The notes below the pieces were generated by a model. The model saw only the letters and a list, made by a program, of their open reading frames with translations. It was not told the DNA's origin and did not search any database. Made by a program: the position numbers and the translations under genes. DNA of 64,000 nucleotides, from NCBI RefSeq assembly GCF_021730395.1, contig NC_069371.1, positions 68,664,001-68,728,000 on the forward strand. The letters are read 5' to 3'. Below are positions 46,101 to 57,714 of this stretch, piece by piece. Each line of letters opens with the position of its first letter. Position 1 is the first letter of the stretch. The stretch comes from Mercenaria mercenaria (lineage: Eukaryota; Mollusca; Bivalvia; Venerida; Veneridae).

Positions 46101-48829
46101 AAAACTATTTTACGAAAAAGATTACCCCCGTATGGCTTTTTTTCAAGTAAATGTTTTTGGGGGCTTTAAAAAAATAGCTTTATGTCTTTGGGAAAAGGGT
46201 TTAGTTCGGCCAAAGGGTGGGTCAAATCCCGTTTTTAATAATAGGTTTTTAAATTTTTAATTTTTCTGGCAACGTTTAAAAATACATCCTATACAGGGAT
46301 ATTTGTTTTAGTATAACTAAAAAAACTTTCATTTTTTTTAATTTTTTCTGACAAAACGTTCCCAATTTGCAAAAACACAAATATGCAGGGGGATGTTTGT
46401 TTTTCAGTTTTAAAATTAAATATTTTTTTACTTTTTAAAAAAAATTTAAAATCCCGAAGCGCGGGAGTGTAAATTGGCGTCGGTTTTCTTTGGGGGAATG
46501 GGGCTTTTCCCTTTAATGTCAACAAAACAATTTTATTTTTCATTTATTCCATGAAACAGTTTACTATATTTACAGTTTCCCTTTTTATTTAATTTTCAAG
46601 AGGCGCATATATTAACGTTTTTGCAAAATCTTTTTTTTTTTATTGCCCCCTGGGAAAAAAGTTTGGGGTTTTAAAATAGGGTTCTTTATTTTTACTTAAT
46701 CATGAAAAATTCATGTGCACCAAGTCATGTTTTTTTTTTTTTGTTTTTAAAAACAATTTTCAGAATACCAAAAAATATTCTGTACTGTTATAACACGAAA
46801 TGTACATGCGCTAAAATTTCTAGCATTTAAAACTGTAAAAAAAATGTTTCCATCAACATTATAAAATGGCCAAAAAAAATTTCACAGGGGTGTTTAGTTG
46901 GTTTTCCTTTTAAAATTTTTGCTATGTGAAACCCTTTAAAAAATTTACACCAAAGCCGGAAAGATATAAAAAGGTATGTTAACAGCCATGAGTGCATGAA
47001 TCTTTTTTTTTTTATACCCCAAAAAAAAACTCCCCCCGAAAACACCCAAAAAAACAGTTTTATGCAAAAATGTAAATTAAAAAGAATTGGAAATCATTAA
47101 CCAAACCAACAAGCAAAGAATAAATCAACAAAAAAACTTTTGGGCTTCACCAAAACTTTCACCTCGCAAACTTTATTTTACCCAAGGGTTTTTTTATTTA
47201 AAAAAAAGTTTTTTTAATTTTAATTTCCAGACTTGGGAAATGGGGAAATTTCCCTTGAAAAACCGGGGCATTACCTGTCCATTGTCAAAAAACATAGGGT
47301 AAAAAAAAGTTTCTTTATCTAAAAAAATTTTAAACAACACTGCATTACTTTTTTCTCAACAAAATAAAACTCTTTTTTGAAATTTTTCCCAAAACACAAT
47401 TAAGTTTAAAAAATAGGTATCATTCGTTTCTTTCCCGGTGCAAAAATATTACCCTTTACATCTGCACGACCTTCTGATCAATTTCCCCAAGATTTTCCCT
47501 TTTTTTCCGCTTCTTCCCACCTTCCCCGTCCATTTTTTTATTTTCCTGGTTTTCACGAAACCAACAAAAATGTCCCCTTACGTGAGGTGATTTGGGGCGA
47601 CATAATGGGCCCCTTTGACCCCGCAAGTGCAAGGTTTTCCAAAAGGGAGAAGTGGGGTATCAAGCAAGGGGATATAATATGCACGGTTTTATGACTTCTT
47701 TGGCGCAATAAAAAAAAAAGATAAAAAATTTAAAACCAAAAGAATTAAAAAAGGGAAAAAACAATGTAAAAAAAAGTATATGAGAATAAAATTTTCTCTT
47801 CCCAAAATAAAACTTTTGTTTGTTTTCACAAAAAAAGACCCTTTTTTTAGTTTGGGTTTTGATTTAAATCGTTTTCAAAAGTATTTCAGTTAGAAACTGC
47901 CGGGTAGTTATCCCCGCCAATGTTTTTTTGGGTTCCCGTACCATATTTCAAATCGGCCCCGTTTTACTAAAAAAAAAATAAATAACCACTTAGTTAAGTA
48001 TTTTCTATTGCCCTTTAAATTATTTTTACTTTTAAATTGATTTTTTCTATATAAACAAAAAACTTAAAAACAAATTAAAATAGGGTTTAAAAGTATTAAA
48101 TTGATTAAGGGAAATAAGGTTTTTTAAGCAACCCATAAACGAACGAAAGTATTTGCTTAAAATATTGTTTTTATTCCCATACTTTGTTTATGTAAAAAAT
48201 TTAAATTTTTTGTGTTTTTTATCTATTATAAAGTCCCTTTTTCGGGTTTAGAAAAAAAAATGAAAAAATCATTATTTAAGAGATAAAGGGCCAAAAAAAC
48301 AACATTTTTGGAATTTTAAAAGACTCGCCCAAATATTACTTAAAATTTTTTAGAAATTTGGGCCTTTCCTCCGTAATAAAATGCTGGGTTCCCAAAATGA
48401 ACATGGTTGGGGGACAATGATTCAGGCACAATTTTTTTTAATCAAATCGTCCCTACAAACGCCCAGCCCGGGGGGTCGAAAAAAACGACCCTGCATATAA
48501 ACGACTTAAAAAAATTCCCGGTTTTAAAAAACAAAAAGAAACGAAAATCGTTTTTGCGGAAATTTTAAAAAAATTTCCTTTTCAAATTCATTTAAAAAAA
48601 AACCCCAATACTGTACCCGTTAGTTTTTTTTTAAAACATTTAAAAAAAACCCAAAAAGGGAAAGGGTTTAAAATTTACCTTTTTTTATTCCCCTTGTTTT
48701 TTCACCAAAAATCTCCCCAATTTCAAATTTTGTTAATTTTTTATCTCCTTTAAATAAAGTGTTTTTTAAATTTTGGAATCGGCCCCCCAATAGGAAAATT
48801 TAAATTTAAAAAAATCGAGATAAAAGGAT

Positions 48830-49420
48830 TTTTGATAAGAGGACATTTAAAATTAAAATTTTTTTACAGAGAGAACGTGCCTTTATCGAGAAAAGGACTT
48901 GAAATATTATTGATACTGAAAAAGAAAAAGGGGCCTTCGAAACAAGATACGGGGAAATCGACAAAAGGACTTTTAAAAAAAAACTGTTTTTACAAACTAA
49001 AGTTCTATCGCCGACGTGAAGACTCAAAATCTATTTTAAACAAAAGTCCCCTTCCCTGGTCAACCCGAAGGGCTTGGAAAACCCTATTTCAGAAAGCCCC
49101 GTTTTCCCTTGTCGACTCGTAATCTAGAGGACTAAATTTGCAAAATTTTAAAAAAGACAAAAAAGTTCTTACGTAGACGAAATTTCATGAGTTCGGGTTC
49201 CTTTGTTCAAAGGTAAAAGAATTTTCGTTCCATTATCGACTCGTACATGAAGTATGCTGAAAAATGAAAAAAACCCAAACCTTTATTTGACATGAGGACT
49301 CCCAAAAATTTTCATATACAGGAAGTACGTTTGTTCACCCCAAAAAGGGGGGACTTAATACTGAAAAAACTGTAAAACTAAAAAAACATTCCTATAAAAA
49401 AACTAGAGGCCCCAAGATAA
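48830..49420 (+). repeat. degenerate tandem array, period ~55 bp, about ten units
   Basis: The motif 'atcgac..aaaggactt.aaat' recurs at about 48,838, 48,895, 48,966, 49,020, 49,072, 49,127, 49,185, 49,250, 49,302, 49,352 and 49,405. Spacing is mostly 50-60 bp. The copies vary in run lengths. It lies at the end of the low-accuracy block. Confidence 0.45.
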
Positions 49421-49499
49421 AACTGTATACATATTTTTTTTAAAAAATCAATTTATAAATAGTCAGGTGTAAAAATTTTTGTAAAATTTTTTCTTAGGA

Positions 49500-49702
49500 C
49501 TTATCATTCTGGGGAGATTGATTCTGCCTTTGCGGACAGTGTAGATCACGATCAGCTTGCACATCCGTGCAGTCTGGTCATAATCTGCTCTATTCGCCAT
49601 TCAGTCAGTATCTTTTTGGTATTCACCCCTTTTAAGAGTTAATGTCTATCTAAACTGAAAGATGGACAAGTTCATTATAGAAATTTAGCACGGTAAGGGT
49701 TA
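49500..49702. mobile_element. bivalve MITE-like repeat ('gattctgcctttgcg' family)
   Basis: 'gattctgcctttgcggacagtgtagatcacgatcagc', 'gtgcagtctggtcataatctgc', 'cattcagtcagta' and the terminus 'ttagcacggtaagggtta' are words of a common clam repeat related in style to the palindromic MITE at 27,424. It is the first feature with normal texture after the block. Confidence 0.55.
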
Positions 49703-50078
49703 GAAAATAAGTTTTCTGTGTACAGCTAATGGCATACTATAAAGTTATCCGCCCACAAATAAAACTATCATTTTCTCGACAGTGCAAGTTTTTCTTTACA
49801 TTCAGAGAAAATGGTACTCATATACATTCCAATGTAGAAAGATATATCGTTATGGACTTGTCTGTGTTTTATGTTCCATTGTTACGCACAAAGGCAAAAT
49901 GCTCATAGCAATTAGGAGCTGCTTACTCATCGGGTATTGAAATAACGAGCGAATAAATCTTATGAATTGCTACTGTATATATGCGATCATTTTGATGAAT
50001 TGCTGCATTATCATGATAATTATAATAATAATGAACCGCCCAAAACTATATACATGTATATAGTTATTGGCATTTAAT

Positions 50079-50698
50079 TTAAGGTAGTTCTGCACACGTT
50101 TGACATACTGGAAGTAATTGCTTAACGTCGTTTATCCGGATAACGTAGAATAAATCCTGGACTTGGTATACAGAACTTAAACTCGTTGTATAAATTAATG
50201 ACAACCCGTGAGTAGATTTATTAAAACGACATCGTTACTATCTTTCTTAAGACAAAATATGATATTTCAAAGTTTCTTACGTTAAATATTTCCAAAAAGT
50301 ATGTTAAATTTATCATTGAATGTGCAAATCTCTTTAATAATGATCAAATATCGAAAACAAAAAATAAGCACAAGGACCTATAAATTTCATGTCACCATTT
50401 CATAGACCATATAGACCATATCTTGATTTATGACTGTGAGAAATTTCATTAAAATCTACAATGAATAGAAATGAATTCGCAAACATTTTATCAAAATTGG
50501 TATTTTCCCAAAATCGCCCATTATGAACACTCGTGTGAGGTCCTAATTTTTAAACCAGTCTAGTAAAATTTCAAGCACATAACCCTATCATTTTTATTTG
50601 CCGAATTGTCTACATATATTCTGAAATTATGAAAAGTCAGGGTTCTATAAAATTCTACATTGTAGAAAAAAAAATCCGAACGTGCAGCACTACCTTAA
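50079..50698. mobile_element. TTAA-flanked MITE, copy 1 (620 bp)
   Basis: The ends TTAAGGTAGTTCTGCAC and, reversed, TTAAGGTAGTGCTGCAC are inverted repeats. TTAA at each end is the likely 4-bp target duplication, as in piggyBac and Kolobok groups. No transposase. It shares ends and internal words ('gactgtgagaaatttcatt', 'tttatccggataacgtag') with 57,715-58,191. Confidence 0.8.
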
Positions 50699-50873
50699 CT
50701 TAATTGAGCGTTAAGTGATATATAAACTAATGCACTACATATTTGTATATTACCTTAGAAGTATTCTGTGATAACAGAACTATATAATGTGTCCTGTTTA
50801 ATTGCTTGAATGTAAAGGTAAGGCAAATATCATACAACAGAAACGTTTTAATTTAGGAAAGTGTATCGACTTA

Positions 50874-51231
50874 GAACCTCAGATTCCCTTTCTAAATTCC
50901 CCTTTCTAAATTCCAATTTGGTTAGTTCTGGCCATTGTTTTTTCGTATAAGGCAACCTCATTATTTTAACTGGGGACAATACACTGTTTTTTATGGAATT
51001 ACAGGCTAATGTATCATTAAAGATTCCATCTGCACCGCTGATGTCTCTAAATTTCTTTGTGTACTTGTAACATGTGTAAATGTTGAGTTCTGCTCAACCC
51101 GGGGCTAGAGGGCGTGGACGGTAGAATGCATTTCCACTACCGTCCATGAACAGGGCTCAATCAAACCGACTCTGAAACATTTTCGTTTTTGTCGATTTGA
51201 GCGACCTGTGAGGTTTCCACTTTTTCTGTTA
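50874..51231 (+). repeat. ~360-bp interspersed repeat, copy 1
   Basis: Runs from 'aacctcagattccc' through 'ctgctcaacccggggctagagggcg' and 'gacggtag..tgcatttccactaccgtcc' to 'gcgacctgtgaggtttccac'. It matches 54,698-55,061 over its full length in the same orientation. It contains a perfect 8-bp stem (gacggtag/ctaccgtc) around 'aatgcatttcca'. The class is unknown; I recall similar sequence as a common bivalve repeat. Confidence 0.7.
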
Positions 51232-52489
51232 CAAGTTTTTTCTCGGTTGAATAACAACAATCACATTGTTTACCACTATTAAGTATTAGTGTAATGTGTA
51301 ATGCGAACAACTTCAAGTACCTCTGTTTTCTTTCACACTCGTTGTAAATGTGTCACACTATATACGACTGGGCATATTTACATCTTAAATTTTTTAACGT
51401 GTCTTTGCATCAATTTCTTTTAATTAAGTTGGTACAGTCAATACGTATGTAATAAAAAGATTATTATCTTTGCGTCGGGAAATATGTACTCGCTTGTTAG
51501 CGGAAAAATATTGGGCTCCTAATGTCGCACAGAACACATGCATTTTTCTCGAAACAAAGCCAAGAACATATAAATAAAATTCATCTCACTTGATGTCTTT
51601 TTACAACGCCAACCTTCGATTTCGGTTTCTAATTCGCTTAAAGAATTGCAAGCAGAATTGATTTAGTAACGCCCAGTGTCTGCAGTTTCTTTCATAACCA
51701 AAATAATGAATACTTTCCCTCGTCACCAGGAGGAAAGCCATCCATCATGCATGCTCAACGAACTATAATATCTAATTTGTTGTCATTAAGTCTTGAAAAT
51801 ACGGAAACTATTTAAAGCATAATAGTTGGTCCGTGCAAAGTGGCAGCCTTAGTTAATGTACCGGAATTCTGCATTTTAGGGTTTGTCTTATTCATTTGAA
51901 ATGAGGACTATCACATGTATATTCAGCATTCTTTTGCAATCCTCTATATACAGGATCGTGTACTGCACAACACCTTTTTATCTTGGGTATATAACGTTCT
52001 TGTGCTCTTAGTGAAATTGTCTGTCTCGTTAATGTGTAACAATGTTTATTAATTAGCATGGAAATGTTATTATATGTGTTTACTGTCTAAAGCACAGAAA
52101 CACCTGACGTGTTTTATACATTCAATGTGGAAAGTATGTGGACACAAGTGTTATATTCTAGTCACATGTTAAATTGCTGGAACATCCAAAGTTCTCCTCA
52201 ACGTCAAAGCTTTATTGCTCTAGTGTAACACAACAATTATTTAAGGCCTTTATTTCACTCACGCGACGCCAAACATGTGATAACATTGCATGGCCTCCGT
52301 TCTAAATCGTACTGAAGAAAAATGATTTACCTTTTATAAGAGGTTTAATCAAATCAAAATAGAGCTTATCTGATTATTTCTTTATTGTATAATTGACTTA
52401 CAGAGTGATAGGACTAAAAGTAACTATAACATCATTTTTTTGTCCTTGTTATTCATCCAATGAAGATATTTTTATGAAATAAAATCTGT
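51232..52489. other. intergenic, nothing recognised
   Basis: AT-rich unique-looking sequence, no supported gene, RNA or repeat. Confidence 0.45.
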
Positions 52490-52700
52490 GAAAAGATCCT
52501 TTGGAAGCGAGGAACGCAACCAAACAACAGAATAGCACACTCAGTTTGATTGAATGTGTTCATGTGACATAACGGAATGTTCGCAATTCCTCACGCCCCC
52601 AGCACTGACTTGAGCAGAAGTCTATCTAAATGTACTCTATGATCCTAAAGGATCAAAAGCATAACAACACTCAGTGTAAGTACGGGAAGACTTATTATGG
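52490..52700 (+). repeat. dispersed ~500-bp repeat, partial copy
   Basis: 'gcgaggaacgcaaccaa', 'ctcagtttgattgaatgtgttcatgtgac', 'tactctatgatc' and 'gggaagacttattatggcc' match the first half of the copy at 4,865-5,395. Confidence 0.5.
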
Positions 52701-53239
52701 CCGTCACACCGCATTGTTAGGGTTTTTCTTTTTTTGTGGTTTGTTTTCTTAAATGATTCATCTTTGTAATATGTTCCTGTATCAGCCTTAACACACCGAG
52801 AGTTTTATTAAAGTAAGAATTAAATACAGATTGACAGCGCCAAGTGTGAAGTTATTTTAAACCGCGTAAATTTCTAATACATGCTTCTCTCCTACAGACA
52901 CCAATGTTTCAAAATTTAATTTGTACGCAATGATCGTTGCATAAAAGGAAACATTTAGTGTCTGACATTGGGTGTTACATGTCCTACATAGAAGAAAGAA
53001 CATTATTAATCAGTTTACAACTGCGAACTATTTTTTCAAACTATTTAGTTCTGGAAAGAATGTTAAGGAAGCAATAAAAACTGGAAACATATAGGTAAAT
53101 ACGTACGGGGTTAATGTAAGCCAACCCCTGATACGATACGTAATCATTATAATTAACCGAAAAATAATCATGTGCCTTACTGAAAAAATGGAAAATTACC
53201 TATAAAGTGTGAAACACAATTTAAGGAAATATTTGACTA

Positions 53240-53503
53240 GGGGCCTCCGTGGCCGAGTGGTTAAGGTCGTTGACTTCAAATCACTTGCCCCTCGTCGATG
53301 GCGGTTCGAGCCTCACTTGGGGCGTTGAAATCTTTATGTGAGGAAGCCATCCAGCTGTCTTACGGAAGGTCGTTGGTTCTACCCAGGTGTCCGCTCGTGA
53401 TGAAATAATGCACGGAGGGGCACCTGGGGTCTTCCTTCGTCATTAAGCTGGAAAATCGCCATATGACATATCATGCGTCGGTGCGACGGTAAATCAAAAA
53501 AAA
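53240..53503 (+). mobile_element. tRNA-derived SINE, full-looking copy
   Basis: The head is a tRNA-Leu/Ser-like sequence with an A box (tggccgagtggttaagg, 53,250-53,266) and a B box (ggttcgagcc). It is followed by a body (ggaagccatccagctgtct, aaggtcgttggttctaccc, ggaggggcacctggggtcttcc) and ends in 'gtcggtgcgacggtaaatc' plus a short A tract. Such SINEs are widespread in molluscs; the RUDI/V-SINE type is a likely match from memory. The head is not a functional tRNA gene because it runs straight on into the SINE body. Confidence 0.85.
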
Positions 53504-53619
53504 AGTCGAAAAAATCTTTGTTAGTAAGATTCTCTAATCTGAAGTTAATTTTAATTTTACATCGGATTCAATAAATCACCAGACACAATGGTTCTTTTCT
53601 TTAATTATACATGAAGTAA

Positions 53620-53905
53620 GAATTTGCCATTCATGTGCAGAATTTTGCATTTAACAATTGGCATTTATCGTACTAGACAAATGGCATTTGGCATTCTGTA
53701 TTTGGCAATAAGCAATTTGCAATTAATAGTGCGCACATGGAAGACCGGTTGCCAAATGCTAAACGGTAATTAGTTAGTGCAAGTTTCTTTCCAACTGCTG
53801 TTTAATGTCAAATATTGACTATCAAATGACAAATGTCAAAAGATAAACGCTAACTATTAATTGCAAAATGTGAAACAATTAATGTTAAATGCTTGTCTTC
53901 TACAC
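53620..53905. repeat. fold-back rich in 'tttggcattt' / 'aaatgtcaaa'
   Basis: The left half has repeated 'aatggcatttggcatt', 'tttggcaataagcaatttgcaatt'. The right half has the complements 'caaatgctaaac', 'aaatgacaaatgtcaaaag', 'attgcaaaatgtgaaac'. The two halves can pair imperfectly over more than 100 bp. This is a probable non-autonomous element with short subrepeats. Confidence 0.5.
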
Positions 53906-54697
53906 AAAGGTTTTCTATGTATGTCAATGTTTCTCATTTGTACTTACTGATACATGAATACACGTCTCAAGAATGTTCAAGAAAACTAAAATAACCATTT
54001 CATTTTTTGTCTGTTTATTTTAGGAGCAGGTCAATACTGTTCTCCACCAGATAGACAAGCGACAACTTGAAAATTTAGCATTAAATTTCATGTTGTACTG
54101 TATTTACCGTGAAATGTCGAAAAGTTTTTGACGTGAAAATTGTCAAGTTTCAACTTCTCGCCAAAAATTTAGCATAAAAAAGAAATTCAAAACAGCTTAT
54201 TTTCGCTTCTCGCGCTCAGAAGGTTTGGTGTTGAAATTGGCCCCACCCTGGGTTTTACATAGAGTTGTATAGGGAAACCTTTAAAATATTCTTGTCTTGA
54301 ACCACAATGCACAGAGTTTAGATATTTAACATGTAGCATTATCTAGTGGACCTCTACCAACATTCGGTCTATGCACAATGAAATGTTCATTCTTCAGGTG
54401 TATCGGTTGAAATATCACTTAATAAGCACTGGTTATCAGTCTTTTCAGGGCTTTGATTGTTTTATCGGAATTCAGTTTAATCATACTGCATTACATCCAC
54501 GTGACAATTTGGTAGAGGAAACCAAAATACAGTTCAACTTCTCTCCCACAGATATTGTGATCAAACAGGCCTTATAAATTTTCGTGGTCTATAAAGTCTA
54601 ACGCTCATACTGCCAATAGAAGTATAAATTGGTATATATTACATATTAATAATACGACAAAGGGCTTTATAAACACACTTTGATATGCAGGCTGCAT

Positions 54698-55061
54698 AAC
54701 CTCAGATCCCCCTTCTAAATTCCAGTATGTGTAGTTCTGTCCATTGTTTTCTCGTTTGGGGCAAACCCATTATTTTATCTGGGGACCATATGCCACTTTC
54801 ATGCAATTACACGCCACAACACGTGTATCATTGAATTTTCCTTGTGCACCGCCGTATGAATACATCTGCGGATGTCTCTAAGTTGCTTTTTGTACTTTTA
54901 GCATGTGTAAATGTTCAGTTCTGCTCAACCCGGGGCTAGAGGGCGGGGACGGTAGCATGCATTTCCACTACCGTCCATGAACAAGCTCAATCAAACCGAG
55001 CCTGCAACATTTTCGTTTTTTGTCGTGTTGAACGACCTGTGGAGTTTCCCCTTTTCTGTTT
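54698..55061 (+). repeat. ~360-bp interspersed repeat, copy 2
   Basis: Second copy of the repeat at 50,874-51,231, same orientation. The most similar part is 'tgtaaatgttcagttctgctcaacccggggctag...ctaccgtccatgaac'. Local differences are mostly short indels. Confidence 0.7.
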
Positions 55062-56057
55062 TAATGGGAGACTTCACAGAATCCCAGCTTTAAATGTTTG
55101 ACTTAACTTCATTACCAGTTATCCACAAAAGTTAGCCGTATCGTATAAACCTTAAGTAGATCTTAGCCCCTACAGTGAAACATGTTAATTTAGGTCACGT
55201 AACGAAGCAACTCAATAATATTTTGCTACTAATCTTAACATCCATATAGATCTATATTCCATATGGGTATTCAAAACGTCCAAGATACGCAATCAATTTC
55301 CTCGTTTTGTTGCACTGAAGTATCGACAATTAAACACTGTCCCAAGAGGACGTCGTCCTCAAATGTCAAATATTAGATTAATGTTAGTTTCCATCAAAAT
55401 TCAGTGGATTATGAAATCTAATTCAATGTCATACTTGTGAACAATGTATAACAATAATAATCGATCAAGAACATTCAAATGATTAAAATCATTAAATTCT
55501 ATCATTTATAGAATCGCTAACTCTTCCATTGTTTTAACTATCAATTATCCTATGTTAAAAGCAATCATTGTTAACATCAGCTACGATTTATTAACCTACA
55601 GGCGCAATCGTTTATCAAATTGATCTTACCTGAATATCTGAACAAATGTATTATTCATCAGTAGCATTAGAATTGTTCAAAGGTTTCCGAATATTCTGAA
55701 TAAATGCGATAACCCGACAATAGCATGCGTTAAACTCTACAAGATAGGACACGTGTCTGCTGCTAAGTAAATACAAAATTTGATAAGTTAAATACAGTTA
55801 CTTATCAAATAAATTACGTTCGTTTGTTTTATAAGTTAAAAGCTATTACGTTTGTATGATAATTAAAGACAATTACTTATTACCTAAATTACGTTTTCAA
55901 GCTTAATTGTTGTGAAGAATACAATTTATCCAACGAATTATTCCAGAGAGATCAATTATGTGCATCTGCATACTGTGTAATAAAACTATGGAAAATAAAT
56001 AATTGCTTAGTTTTATTAGATAGAGCGAGAAGGATTCAAACATAATAGCTTCTGAAA
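55062..56057. other. upstream region of the first receptor gene
   Basis: Very AT-rich. Contains two related stretches near 55,765-55,900 ('gataagttaaatacagttacttatcaaataaattacgtt' type). No exon or convincing core promoter could be assigned. Confidence 0.4.
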
Positions 56058-57371
56058 ATGATTTCACTGGTATGGATACTCATATTCGGAAGTCTGGTGG
56101 AAAGTACTGGAAGTCAGTCGTATAAAAACGTAACAGATCTTCGTACAACATTACTGACGTCTTACAATCCTGATGTCCTGCCATTAAACGACTTCTCAGA
56201 CGTCTTGAACATAAACATAACGACGAGTATTATCAAGATGCCTGAAGTCAACCCAGTACATGGTGCACTTTCCATGGCTATAATGGTGAAACTTCGATGG
56301 TATGATGAAAGATTAACATGGAATCCTGCTAGTCACAACGGAATAAAAAATATCTCCATTAAGAGCAAGGAAGTATGGACACCTCCCTTGGCGGTTGCGA
56401 ATCCTGTAAAGTTTACGTTATTAGGTCAACCATGGATGCAGGTTATGTTTACGTCTGACGGAAAGGCATCATACGAGGTCGGAGGTATTATTGAGTTTTC
56501 TTGTGCATTCTATATGAAGTTCTGGCCTTTTGATGAACACATGTGTTCTTTGGGCCTTTTTCCATATGGATACCCTGGAACTAAAGTGATTTTGACCGCA
56601 TCAGGAAACGTGGTTAATACTGATATGTATGAAAAGAATGGTGAATGGCATTTGGACAAAACCTCGTTCAAATACGAAACAGATATGTCTGGTGGTGAAT
56701 CAAGAGCCGTATACAGTTTCAGAATTGCTAGACAGTCGGCATTTTACATGGTAACAGTAATTGTTCCTATGAATGGCATTGGAGCTTTGATCAGTTTAGT
56801 ATTTCTCCTTCCAAGTGAGTGTGGAGAACGAGTGGGCTACTCTATAACAATCATGTTGTCGTTGGCCGTATTTCTGTCTGTTATCGCTGCCGACCTGCCA
56901 AAGAATTCGGAACCAATCCCAGTAATGTGTGTATATATACTCTTCAAGATGTTAATGTGTATCTTAGGTGTTATCCTGGTGATCTTGAACTTAGCATTAT
57001 ACCATAGAAATGAAAATATCCCAATATCGAACTTTTATAGATCACTTGTAAGACTTTCTCGTTGCACGTGTTGCCGGAGAAAAGTACTTACTGGGAAAAT
57101 CCACACACATGTAGATCCGGTCAACTCCGAGAATGAGATTAATTCAATTTCTAAATCAAATGGACAAATAAATGTCAGGGAAAAGTTCTCTCAAGATATG
57201 GAGTTAGATAATTCCGATGAAGCTTTGGGCACAGAAGAGAATTTGAGATGGGAGGATGTCAGCAAGGCAATTGACAAATTGCTATTTTATGCAATGTTCC
57301 CCTTGACACAGATACCTTCCCTTGTGTTACTAATCTATATAAGTGTAGTAACTGGCCATACTATTCAATGA
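56058..57371 (+). CDS. intronless nicotinic-receptor-like Cys-loop subunit 1
   Basis: A 437-residue pentameric ligand-gated ion channel subunit, complete in one exon. Signal peptide at about 1-20. The ligand-binding domain has WYDERLTW and WTPPL (loops D and A region) and the Cys-loop C149-C163 with 13 residues between. M1 is about 228-251. M2 begins GERVG, with Glu257 (-1') and Leu267 (9' gate). M3 is about 287-312 and M4 about 409-430, after an amphipathic helix (WEDVSKAIDKLL). The -1' Glu predicts cation selectivity by family knowledge. The loop-B Trp of acetylcholine-binding subunits is Tyr170, and loop C has no adjacent cysteine pair, so it is not a canonical alpha subunit. It may need a partner or bind another ligand. 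Divergent nAChR-like subunits are expanded in molluscs and serve as chemotactile receptors in cephalopods; a sensory role here is inference. Confidence 0.95.
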   Translation: MISLVWILIFGSLVESTGSQSYKNVTDLRTTLLTSYNPDVLPLNDFSDVLNINITTSIIKMPEVNPVHGALSMAIMVKLRWYDERLTWNPASHNGIKNISIKSKEVWTPPLAVANPVKFTLLGQPWMQVMFTSDGKASYEVGGIIEFSCAFYMKFWPFDEHMCSLGLFPYGYPGTKVILTASGNVVNTDMYEKNGEWHLDKTSFKYETDMSGGESRAVYSFRIARQSAFYMVTVIVPMNGIGALISLVFLLPSECGERVGYSITIMLSLAVFLSVIAADLPKNSEPIPVMCVYILFKMLMCILGVILVILNLALYHRNENIPISNFYRSLVRLSRCTCCRRKVLTGKIHTHVDPVNSENEINSISKSNGQINVREKFSQDMELDNSDEALGTEENLRWEDVSKAIDKLLFYAMFPLTQIPSLVLLIYISVVTGHTIQ

Positions 57372-57714
57372 ACTATCCTATTTCAAGCGAATCGTTTGAA
57401 ATGCATATTGGCCACTATATATGAATGGATCTAGCAAGGAAAATGATTTTAGACTAATTGTATAGTTCTATTAAAGTATCAGAGATGTGTTTAACTTTAC
57501 TTTGACTGACAAAGATGATATTATTGTTGTATTTACTTTTAGATGAATATATATCTTTCGCAAACCAGTTTTCTCGGCGAACTACTAGTATTTTATTTCA
57601 TTTATGTTAAATACTTATTCGCATGAGAATGGTTATATAAAGTGACATGTCAAACAAGTATGAGTTATAGATAATCTTCGATATTGTTTTTATGAAGCCT
57701 TCATATGTTTGAAC

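Larger units (their letters stand above)
33720..49490. other. low-accuracy sequence block (probable unpolished assembly patch)
   Basis: Texture changes sharply near 33.7 kb and returns to normal near 49.5 kb. Inside, runs such as aaaa, tttt, cccc and gggg and clusters like ggttttaaaaaaccc are far denser than in the flanks. A SINE copy at 38,575-38,882 shows the same words as the family with added bases in nearly every short run. This fits homopolymer-type errors of raw long reads or a poor consensus. Frames of 60-189 codons inside it should not be annotated. Real but blurred repeats remain visible and are listed separately. Confidence 0.75.

Noticed and set aside
34000-49100. Many frames of 60-100 codons in the block
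   Set aside because: Rich in Phe/Lys/Leu/Asn from homopolymer runs, present on both strands, no recognised domain, and the base accuracy is doubtful.
53240-53325. tRNA gene candidate
   Set aside because: Internal promoter boxes are good, but the sequence continues directly into a SINE body and tail, so it is a SINE head rather than a tRNA gene.
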